Assembly (NCBI RefSeq): GCF_014058685.1
Contig: NZ_CP059055.1
Coordinates: 434,001 to 498,000 of the forward strand
From: Lactobacillus johnsonii
GTDB lineage: Bacteria > Bacillota > Bacilli > Lactobacillales > Lactobacillaceae
Direction: 5' to 3'
DNA length: 64,000 nt
Position numbers and translations under genes: made by a program
Shown: one piece after another, positions 44,808-53,266 of the stretch
Layout: each line of letters opens with the position of its first letter
Numbering within the stretch: position 1 is the stretch's first letter
Notes under the pieces: model-generated
What the model was told of the DNA's origin: nothing
The model's input: only the letters and a program-made list of their open reading frames with translations
Databases searched by the model: none

Positions 44808-45998
44808 CGCAAATTGCAATAATAAATTGAACACTTTTAGTTAAGCTGCTTGATAGATTAGATCTAATTCTCTTTCAAAGATTTCATCTGGTGTATGATA
44901 GGCCAGTATCTTTCTTGGCAAAGAATTGCACCAGGTTTCAATATTAATGATGTCTTGTAAAGAATAGTTAGCTATTGCTTCTCCCTTAGGAATGAATCTG
45001 CGAATAAGACCATTGTGTCTTTCAACTGTTCCCTTATCACAAGAAGTGTAAGGATGGGCACATAGTAAACCAGTGTATTGGATACTTTTTCTAGGTTGGA
45101 AAGATCTGCAAACTCTGAGCCATTATCAGTGGTAATGGTTTTAAAAATATCATTCCAATGTTCGCTGTATTGCCTTTGGAGTTCTTTAAAGGCCTGCATG
45201 ACACTGACAGAAGTCTTGTCAGGAATACGAAGAATTAAAAACTCACGACTCATACGCTCAGATAAGGTTAGCAGTACCTCATCATCTTTGCTCTTATGTC
45301 CGAGAACTAAATCGCATTCCCAATGACCGAATTCATTACGTTTATTGATCTCTTTAGGACGTTCTTCAATGCTTCTGCCAAGTTTTTTCTTATTTTTGCG
45401 AATACGATGAAGCTTAGTATTGCGTTTAAGCTTCTCTGGCAAGTCGTAATTATAAATTCCTAATAAGCCTTGATCAACGTAATTATAAAGAGTTTTGGTG
45501 CAGACAACATCGCTGCTAGCGAATTCGCCAACAGCAGTAGCACGATTACTGCACACATCAAGCGACCAGCCATCTTTAAAAAAATGCTTGTGGACATAGC
45601 GCATGAATTGAGCTTTCCTGAGAAAGTCTGATTTGCGCCCACAATTTTTACGATGAGCTTTATATGCATCATGCCCTTGAGTAGCCTTATATTTTTTGAC
45701 TTTACCATGATACAGTTTTACAGTGCCACGCTTAACCTCATAGCTGATAGTAGAAGGAGAACAGTTAAGTTCACGGGCAATTGCACGCAAAGAATAGCCA
45801 TCTTTCAAACGCAATTGAATAATAACTCGCTCTTCAAATGATAAATGCTTGCCTTTAACGTGCTGGTTCATGGTAGAATGTAAAGAGTCCATTTTGACCT
45901 CCAATAGAAAGTTTTTGTGGTTATTAACATTCTATCAAACAGGTCCGAATGGACTTTTTATTTTTTATCAAGTGTTCAATTTAATTTTACAATCAGCG
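44808..45998 (-). mobile_element. IS30-family insertion sequence, copy 3 (1191 bp), frameshifted
   Basis: It has the same ends as the other copies, with a perfect 13-bp target duplication AATATATTATTGT (44795-44807 and 45999-46011). It has the same 2-bp insertion as copy 2 (near 45060). The left duplication begins inside the stop codon of the LiaF-like gene. Confidence 0.93.
44841..45892 (-). pseudogene. IS30 transposase, frameshifted (copy 3)
   Basis: As in copy 2, the frame from ATG 45892 is broken after LVYY and ends at 44972, losing the catalytic Glu. The shared lesion shows that copies 2 and 3 descend from one defective element. Confidence 0.9.
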
Positions 45999-46035
45999 AA
46001 TATATTATTGTTTCAATTTAAATAAAAAAGAAGTA

Positions 46036-46165
46036 AACTATTATAGCAAAAAAGAGAGTTACTGGTAATAGCTCTCAAATCACAAGCCGCTAAAATGCGG
46101 TGGCAAGATTAATAACAAACTAAAAGTCGCTATCAACTCCGCCAAAAGTTATCAAGCGGCTTTTT
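46036..46165 (+). ncRNA. Antitoxin-like RNA, module 1 (type I TA array)
   Basis: The layout matches module 2. TAAACT (46034-46039) is the -10-like box, then AAAAAAGAGAG opens a hairpin GAGAG/CTCTC (46054-46076), then AGCCGC (46085-46090) pairs with GCGGCT (46156-46161) before a T run, a rho-independent end. It is about 80 percent like the module 2 sequence. It faces a decayed toxin gene, so it may act as an extra antitoxin copy. Confidence 0.5.
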
Positions 46166-46173
46166 AGTTTGCT

Positions 46174-46269
46174 CTATTTTCTCTTCCACAAATCGTGGAT
46201 AGTCTTTACTAGTTTCTCTATAGCTTTTACAAGCTTTTGTGCATTGTTTACTAGTTTTATTAAAGCTAG
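46174..46269 (-). pseudogene. Decayed toxin gene, module 1
   Basis: Only the C-terminal 31 codons are left, read on the minus strand: LALIKLVNNAQKLVKAIEKLVKTIHDLWKRK, 21 of 31 residues like the intact toxin. Upstream the frame hits a stop (TAA) after four codons and the start, hydrophobic N-terminus and ribosome binding site are gone, replaced by the promoter of module 2. Confidence 0.6.
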
Positions 46270-46272
46270 AAA

Positions 46273-46301
46273 TTGAACTTATAAATGTAATGCTGTAAAC
46301 T
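46273..46301 (+). promoter_or_regulatory. Promoter of antitoxin RNA, module 2
   Basis: TTGAAC (46273-46278) and TAAACT (46296-46301) have an ideal 17-bp spacer and point rightward to the antitoxin-like RNA. Confidence 0.6.
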
Positions 46302-46307
46302 ATTTAT

Positions 46308-46436
46308 AGCATAAAAAAGAGAGCTACTACCAATAGCTCTCTCAAATCACAAGCCGCTAAAAGTGCGGTGGCAAATATTGATGCAAACAAAAAAGTCGCT
46401 AGCAACTCTGCCAAAAGTTATTGAGCGGCTTTTTCA
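46308..46436 (+). ncRNA. Antitoxin-like RNA, module 2 (type I TA array)
   Basis: After the promoter a hairpin AGAGAGCTAC/ATAGCTCTCT (46318-46342) opens the RNA. It then has AGCCGCT (46352-46358), GTGCGGTGGC and a closing arm AGCGGCTTTTT (46424-46434) that makes a rho-independent terminator. The same first hairpin, read on the minus strand, is followed by six T residues and would end the toxin mRNA. The two transcripts thus converge over shared bidirectional terminators, as in the par/Fst systems. Not experimentally shown. Confidence 0.6.
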
Positions 46437-46442
46437 TTTGCT

Positions 46443-46595
46443 CTATTTTCTCTTCCACAAATCGTGGATAGACTTTATCAGTCTTTTTACAGCTTGCGCC
46501 AACTTGTCTGCATCGCTTACTAGTTTTATTAAAGCTAGAACAATACAGTCTAAGAAACCAATAAAGGCAAGGACAGCTCCAAAAATGGCTGTCAT
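46443..46595 (-). CDS. Putative type I toxin, 50-residue hydrophobic peptide
   Basis: MTAIFGAVLAFIGFLDCIVLALIKLVSDADKLAQ then a basic tail ending IHDLWKRK: one hydrophobic helix (about residues 3-25) and an amphipathic, positively charged C-terminus, the shape of membrane-acting type I toxins. A strong ribosome binding site (AAAGGAGGT) lies 12-13 bp before the ATG, longer than usual; an ATT codon is closer. Overlapping antisense RNA would pair with its 3' part. The family is not recognised by name. Confidence 0.6.
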   Translation of the reverse strand: MTAIFGAVLAFIGFLDCIVLALIKLVSDADKLAQAVKRLIKSIHDLWKRK

Positions 46596-46761
46596 GAAGC
46601 AAATTGTACCTCCTTTCAGTAAGAATCTGTACAATAGTAATTACACCATTGGCATCATCTCCTCAAACGAAAGTACCACCGCATATTTAACTTTTTGTGC
46701 GTGTTTAATTTTATCAAAAATTACCAAAATTAATCTACATTTATGAGTAAATTAGCACTTT

Positions 46762-46788
46762 TTAGCACTCTGATGATAAAAGTGCTAA
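46762..46788 (+). promoter_or_regulatory. CIRCE element 1 (HrcA site)
   Basis: TTAGCACTC, a 9-bp spacer, and AAGTGCTAA: the CIRCE inverted repeat with one mismatch. It lies just upstream of the groESL -35. An extra half-site TTAGCACTT is at 46752-46760. Confidence 0.9.
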
Positions 46789-46805
46789 TTTTTGCGTCTA
46801 AATAC

Positions 46806-46834
46806 TTGCTTTTCTTTTATAAACAATGTACTAT
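46806..46834 (+). promoter_or_regulatory. groESL promoter
   Basis: TTGCTT (46806-46811) and TACTAT (46829-46834) have a 17-bp spacer, flanked on both sides by CIRCE elements. Confidence 0.75.
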
Positions 46835-46846
46835 CGTAATTGTAAG

Positions 46847-46873
46847 TTAGCACTTATAATATATGAGTGCTAA
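46847..46873 (+). promoter_or_regulatory. CIRCE element 2 (HrcA site)
   Basis: TTAGCACTT, 9 bp, GAGTGCTAA. It lies just after the -10, so HrcA would block the promoter from both sides. Confidence 0.92.
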
Positions 46874-46916
46874 GTAATATAATTATAGATTTAAATTATG
46901 TACAGGAGGGACTAAC

Positions 46917-47201
46917 GTGTTACAACCAATCGGTGATCGCGTGATCGTTAAAGTAAAAGACGAAGAAGAAGAAAAAGTTGGAGGCATTGTCCTGGCTTCT
47001 AACGCTAAAGAAAAGCCTCAAATGGGCGAAATTATTGCCGTAGGAAATGGTAAGCGCAACGCAAATGGCGACTTAATTCCTATGTCAGTTGCAAAAGGTG
47101 AAACTGTATTCTTTGATAAATACTCTGGCACTAACTTGAAGTACGAAGGCGAAAAGTACTTAGTTCTTCGTGAAAGCGACTTATTAGCTGTCGTTAAGTA
47201 A
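46917..47201 (+). CDS. groES: Co-chaperonin GroES
   Basis: This 94-residue protein starts at GTG 46917 after ACAGGAGGG and begins [35 protein letters not shown], the mobile loop region that docks on GroEL. It is normal in length and forms the lid of the folding chamber. Controlled by HrcA through the two CIRCE elements. groEL follows 30 bp later. Confidence 0.97.
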   Translation: MLQPIGDRVIVKVKDEEEEKVGGIVLASNAKEKPQMGEIIAVGNGKRNANGDLIPMSVAKGETVFFDKYSGTNLKYEGEKYLVLRESDLLAVVK

Positions 47202-47216
47202 TAAAATTTGAAATAA

Positions 47217-48863
<1,647 letters not shown>

Positions 48864-48903
48864 TTTAGAAACTAATTACATTTACTAATTTAATAAATTG
48901 ATA

Positions 48904-48942
48904 AAACACTCCATGATTTTTGATGATCATGGAGTGTTTTTG
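48904..48942 (+). terminator. Terminator after groEL
   Basis: AACACTCCATGAT and ATCATGGAGTGTT form a 13-bp stem around a loop of about 8, followed by T residues. Confidence 0.88.
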
Positions 48943-49002
48943 TGTAGTAGAGTATAATATCTTAATAAAAAATTACAGTTTAATTTTTTATTAAGAAAGA
49001 AG

Positions 49003-49838
49003 ATGACAGTGATGACCATTGGCGAAGCTTTAAAAGAAACTAGAAAAAATCTAGGATTATCTCAAACTGAGATGGCGTATCCTATTCTGACAAAATCATA
49101 TTATTCTAAAATTGAGCGGGGAATCCACGAGATTAATGCCAGTGATTTAATTAAGATTTTAGAAATGCATGATGTTGATATTAGTAAATTTCTAGTAAAA
49201 TGCGGGTTAAGGATAATAGAATTGATAAAGAATATTGGGGAGAGCAGCTAAGCCAGGCCTACTATGATCAAGACTTGAATAAGGTTAAAGAACTAGAATT
49301 AGAAATACCAAATATTAAAACAGATAACTATACTAAAGATCTTTTAAAATCAATGATTATTCTGAATAAGGCAAATTTACAGGGGAGTATAGATACCTTA
49401 CCTGATGAAATAAAAAAACATGTTAAATCTCTAATTTTCAAAGCAGAAAATTGGAATAAAGAAAATCTCAGTTTATTCTCAATTAGTCTTCCTTTATGGT
49501 CAGATCAAGAAATGAAACCAATAGTAACATCTCTTTTGAAAAAATATGTTAATATTGAAAACTTTCCACGAGAGATGCAAATTTTAGTCTCTTCAATAAT
49601 GGTTAATTATCTGTCCCTATTGATTAGATCATCATCACAAAATTTAGACTTAGTAGAAGATATATTCATTTTATTAGACAATTTACCAGTAAAACCATTA
49701 AATTGCTTTGGAAAAATAATGAAAAATTTTTATCGAGCATATTTTCAAGGCGATGAGGAAAAAATACAGGATATCCTAGACTTTTTTACTAACAACGATA
49801 TGAATAAAATTTCTGAAATTTTAAAGGTGTCAATTTAG
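49003..49838 (+). pseudogene. Rgg-family regulator, frameshifted (copy 3)
   Basis: The helix-turn-helix (MTIGEALKETRKNLGLSQTEMAYPILTKSYYSKIERGIHEINASDL) is read from 49012 or 49003 to the point FLVK, then the frame moves by one and continues MRVKDNRIDKEYWGEQLSQAYYDQDLNKVKELE to 49838. Adding one A to the A4 tract at 49197-49200 restores a single frame of about 275 residues, normal for Rgg. It is thus recently inactivated, phase-variable or a sequence error. Downstream lie the 79-residue protein, the peptide and the ABC exporter. Confidence 0.8.
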
Positions 49839-49993
49839 ACACTTTTTATTTTGCACTAAAGATGTGAGTAAAATGACAAATATAAAAAATAATTGCCTGG
49901 AAATATAATCATTTTCATAATCAGATTTATATGGATTTGAATTGGAACATGACATATAGTTTTCATATTTTACAATAATGGAATGAGTTACGT

Positions 49994-50233
49994 ATGAATA
50001 ATCAATTTCAATTTTATCTTATAATACTATCAATAATCGTAAGTTTTATTCTCTATTATATTATTCGACCAAGAATTCCAATTTTATACGAAGCGTTAGT
50101 ATGTACGTATGTAACTCTATTTTGTCTGTATTTAGTAATACAAGGAGAATACATACTATTAATCGGTGTAGTTATTTTTACTGTATTATCTATTTACTAT
50201 TGGAAAAAATATTATACTAAAAAAAGTAACTAA
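49994..50233 (+). CDS. Small hydrophobic membrane protein of the peptide/ABC locus
   Basis: This 79-residue ORF is mainly hydrophobic, with three potential helices (about residues 6-26, 31-49 and 52-68) and a basic tail KKYYTKKSN. A weak ribosome binding site (GAATGAG) precedes it. It lies between the Rgg and the short peptide. It could be an immunity protein for an exported peptide or an accessory to the exporter; neither is shown. Confidence 0.5.
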   Translation: MNNQFQFYLIILSIIVSFILYYIIRPRIPILYEALVCTYVTLFCLYLVIQGEYILLIGVVIFTVLSIYYWKKYYTKKSN

Positions 50234-50254
50234 TTCTTTAAATAGGAAATTCTA

Positions 50255-50301
50255 TATTAATTAACACATTATTAATAAAAAATGGATTTATATAGTATAA
50301 T
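50255..50301 (+). promoter_or_regulatory. Dyad and promoter ahead of the peptide/ABC genes
   Basis: TATTAAT (50255-50261) and ATTAATA (50271-50277) are perfect inverted repeats with a 9-bp spacer. A good -10 TATAAT (50296-50301) has no -35 worth the name at the right distance, where the dyad ends. This is the layout of an activator-dependent promoter, and the adjacent Rgg is the natural candidate. Confidence 0.5.
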
Positions 50302-50334
50302 CTAATAAAAATATTAAATAAGGAGGATCAAATT

Positions 50335-50385
50335 ATGCCGACAGTAGTATTAAATGCTCATCAAAATTTACAAGACAATAAATAG
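50335..50385 (+). CDS. 16-residue ORF with strong ribosome binding site, candidate secreted peptide
   Basis: ATG 50335 lies 6 bp after AAGGAGGATC and the frame reads MPTVVLNAHQNLQDNK then TAG. It is the first ORF after the activator-type promoter and ends 57 bp before the ABC exporter start. It has no signal peptide or double-glycine leader, so it would need this dedicated exporter or later processing. It may be a signalling peptide or a small RiPP-like precursor, or just a translated leader; the strong start is the only direct support for being a gene. Confidence 0.5.
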   Translation: MPTVVLNAHQNLQDNK

Positions 50386-50442
50386 GTGAGCGGAGAATAA
50401 TTACAATTCATTTTGTTGAATCCGTTCATCAAGGAGGACAAA

Positions 50443-52206
50443 ATGAATCACGTTAAAAAATTAAATCAGTACTTCAAAGAATTAGCTAGAACTTATCATT
50501 TATTCTTTAAATCAGCACCTCTAATTGCGACTTGCGTTTTATTATTAGCACCCTTGCAAGCGGTAGTTCTGTTAATTGCCGTAGCAGCTGGACAAAAGGT
50601 AATTGATCAAGTTACTAATCATTCACCCTTTATGGAAATGATCATTGTATGGATTGTAGCGACTGCGTTTCAACAGTTTTTACCATCTTTATCAACAATG
50701 GTGCAGGGAATTTTAACTGATAAATTAACAGGTTTCATTAACATTAGTTTGATGAAAAAATCTGAAGATTTACAGTCAATTAGGATTTTTGACGACAGTA
50801 AATACTTTGATGATTTACAAATGCTTCGAGATGATGCAAGCTGGCGTCCAGTTAATTTGATTGTTTTTGGAGTATCAGTTTTGCAGTCGTTTCTAACGTT
50901 AGCTTTTATGTTAGTGTACTTGGCTCGCTATAATCGGTGGCTGGCGCTTTTATTATTAGTTGTAATGGTGCCGCAAAGTATTTCTTATTACCGTATTCAG
51001 CAGCAATCATTTGAGACAATGGTTGAAAGAAGCAAGAATGCTAGATACTTACATTACTATAGTAGTTTGTTGTTAGACCGCAGGGATGCTAAAGAAGTTC
51101 GACTTTTTAATATGTTTCCTAAAATTACTGAAAAGTATACGACCTTATTTGAACAGACTAAAAGGGATGTAAATCAAATTCGTAAAAAGCAACTCGCTGT
51201 TAGTTCATTATTTGTTCTTCTAACTGTTGGAGTGGTTGGTTACGGTTTTTATTGGTTGACTAACTCGGTAAGAACTGGTGCTCTAGAAGTTGGCGTTTTG
51301 TTAATGTTTGTTTCTGTAATTGGTTATATTTCCACAAGTATGGCACGAGTAGTGGAAGATAGCAGTCTACTCTATGATTCCTTACTGTGGATTGAAAAGT
51401 ACTTTAATTTTCTTGAATATCACGATGATTTTAAAAATGGAAAGCAAGAATTTCCTGATGAGTTTAAGAAGATTGAAGTTAAGGATCTTTCATTTACATA
51501 CCCATTTTCCGATGATGAAGTTTTACACAATATTAGTTTTTCAGTAAATAGTGGCGAAAAGATCGCAATTGTTGGTGAAAATGGATCAGGAAAATCTACT
51601 TTAGTAAAGTTGTTAATGAGATTTTATGACCCGACTACTGGAGCTATTTCAATTGATGATGATAATTTAAAAGATTTTAGTATTTTTGACTTACATAAAA
51701 ATTTATCAGCTACTTTCCAAGATTTTTCTCGTTTTAAGTTAACGCTTAAAGAAAATGTGATTACGGGATATTCATTTAATGAAGAGCGAGTAAATAATGT
51801 TTTGAAAGCAGCAGGCTTAAATAATTTGCTGGCAAATGATCATCTGCAACTAAGCACGATTCTAGCTAAAGATTTTGAAAATGGAACTGACTTATCCGGT
51901 GGTCAATGGCAGAAGATTGCTTTAGCACGAGACTTATACGCAAATGGTAAAATTGAATTTTTAGATGAACCAACAGCAGCGTTAGATGCTAAGAGTGAAG
52001 CAGAAATTTATGAGCGATTTTTAAGAGAAAACAACCAAAAGACGATCTTCTTTGTTACGCATAGACTGTCTGCAGTTAAGTTTGCTGATAAAGTACTCTT
52101 CCTTGATAGTGGAAAAGTTAGTGGCTTTGATACTCATGCTAATTTATTAAATAAAAATGCAAAATATCAAGAAATGTATAACTTACAGAAAAATGCATAT
52201 ATTTAA
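50443..52206 (+). CDS. ABC exporter, fused permease and ATPase (half-transporter)
   Basis: From ATG 50443, after AAGGAGGAC, the protein is 587 residues: six transmembrane helices (about residues 15-310), then an ATPase with Walker A GENGSGKST, Q-loop TFQDFSRFKLTL, signature LSGGQWQKIALARDL, Walker B IEFLDEPTAALD and H-loop VTHRLSA. It is of the MdlB/lantibiotic-exporter type that moves peptides, drugs or lipids outward. No peptidase domain is present, so cargo would be exported without leader cleavage. It is the only large gene of the unit. Confidence 0.85.
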   Translation: MNHVKKLNQYFKELARTYHLFFKSAPLIATCVLLLAPLQAVVLLIAVAAGQKVIDQVTNHSPFMEMIIVWIVATAFQQFLPSLSTMVQGILTDKLTGFINISLMKKSEDLQSIRIFDDSKYFDDLQMLRDDASWRPVNLIVFGVSVLQSFLTLAFMLVYLARYNRWLALLLLVVMVPQSISYYRIQQQSFETMVERSKNARYLHYYSSLLLDRRDAKEVRLFNMFPKITEKYTTLFEQTKRDVNQIRKKQLAVSSLFVLLTVGVVGYGFYWLTNSVRTGALEVGVLLMFVSVIGYISTSMARVVEDSSLLYDSLLWIEKYFNFLEYHDDFKNGKQEFPDEFKKIEVKDLSFTYPFSDDEVLHNISFSVNSGEKIAIVGENGSGKSTLVKLLMRFYDPTTGAISIDDDNLKDFSIFDLHKNLSATFQDFSRFKLTLKENVITGYSFNEERVNNVLKAAGLNNLLANDHLQLSTILAKDFENGTDLSGGQWQKIALARDLYANGKIEFLDEPTAALDAKSEAEIYERFLRENNQKTIFFVTHRLSAVKFADKVLFLDSGKVSGFDTHANLLNKNAKYQEMYNLQKNAYI

Positions 52207-52211
52207 TGTTA

Positions 52212-52250
52212 GAAAAATTCTTCATGCAAGCAGGCATGGAGAATTTTTTT
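52212..52250 (+). terminator. Terminator after the ABC exporter
   Basis: ATTCTTCATGC and GCATGGAGAAT form a stem around AAGCAG, then seven T residues. Almost the same terminator follows the MFS gene at 54531-54570. Confidence 0.85.
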
Positions 52251-52329
52251 ATATAATTCATATGAAAACAGAGTGAAGATCAATTCTAATTGACTTAAAA
52301 TTATTCGTAAATAAAGAAATAGGAAAAAT

Positions 52330-53162
52330 ATGGTGGGAACAATGGAAAGAACCGAGATAGGCAAATTTTTATATCAAGAACGTAAAAAGAGACACTTAAC
52401 ACAGAAAAAATTTCTAGGGGGAATAGTTTCCGTTTCCCAGTATTCACGCGTAGAAAGTGGAGAGCAGGATTTAAGGACGAGTGAATTTTTTAAAATAGTG
52501 CAGCTGAATCATATTAATATTACTGATTTATTAAATCCAAAGGATCAAAGAGACAGTAAGGAACTAGAAGATAAAAAACTAAATGAATTGGCTGTTGCAT
52601 TTTATGAACGAGATCTTAATAAGATAAAGCAAATTGAAGAAGAGTCTAAAAAAATGATGGTCTTACTACTTTATTACTAGACGCTACTTTGATGGAAAAA
52701 ATTTTAGAAAATAATCTTGATGATCTTGATCCAAAAATAATAGAAAAATTTTCAAAAAAACTAGATGAAGCTGAAGATTGGACAACAGATAAGGTTTTTC
52801 TACAATTATTTGGAAGTTCAATGATGATCTTTAATATGGATCGATTGAATATGTATATGAAAGAAATTGTGAAAAGATATGGGGACACAATAAATCAATA
52901 TTCTTTTGAAAGACAGAGAAGAATAGGTTCTATCTGTATTAATTATTTAGGGAGAAGCTATAAAGACAATGATAGAACTCAATTAAGTCAAGTTTTGTTG
53001 ATCCTTTATAATATGTCAGCTATTCCAGATTTATTAATGTATAAGTTACTTGGCCAATATTTTGAAGCATTATTTACAAATGATAGAGAAAAAGCTGATG
53101 AGTTGCTAAAAGTGTTATCTTTCTCAGGTTATGAGATATTCGTAATGAACTTGCCAAAATAA
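52330..53162 (+). pseudogene. Rgg-family regulator, frameshifted (copy 4)
   Basis: The helix-turn-helix (MERTEIGKFLYQERKKRHLTQKKFLGGIVSVSQYSRVESG) runs to EEESKK and stops at 52680 in the first frame, while the Rgg C-terminal half continues in another frame (NDGLTTLLLDATLMEKILENN...) to 53162. One more A in the A7 tract at 52648-52654 would rejoin them, giving about 275 residues. The MFS gene follows 104 bp later with a 20-bp palindrome between. Confidence 0.8.
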
Positions 53163-53180
53163 TTTGCAAATTTGCAAATT
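53161..53180. promoter_or_regulatory. 20-bp perfect palindrome between rgg copy 4 and the MFS gene
   Basis: AATTTGCAAATTTGCAAATT is its own reverse complement and contains TTTGCAAA twice. It overlaps the Rgg stop codon and lies 86 bp before the MFS start. No T run follows, so it is a candidate operator and not a terminator. Confidence 0.5.
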
Positions 53181-53266
53181 TTAACAAATATAGCTGAGAA
53201 ATGATTATAGTTTAATTAAACATTTATTCAATCGCTAGAAAATAATAATATGAAAGGGCTAGTTCC

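Noticed and set aside
46363-46746. 127-residue plus-strand ORF over the toxin-antitoxin region
   Set aside because: No ribosome binding site; it runs antisense to the toxin gene and through both terminators, and has a composition unlike real proteins here.
49873-49908. 11-residue frame MTNIKNNCLEI as a pheromone for rgg copy 3
   Set aside because: Weak ribosome binding site, no hydrophobic C-terminus, and no resemblance to known Rgg peptides.
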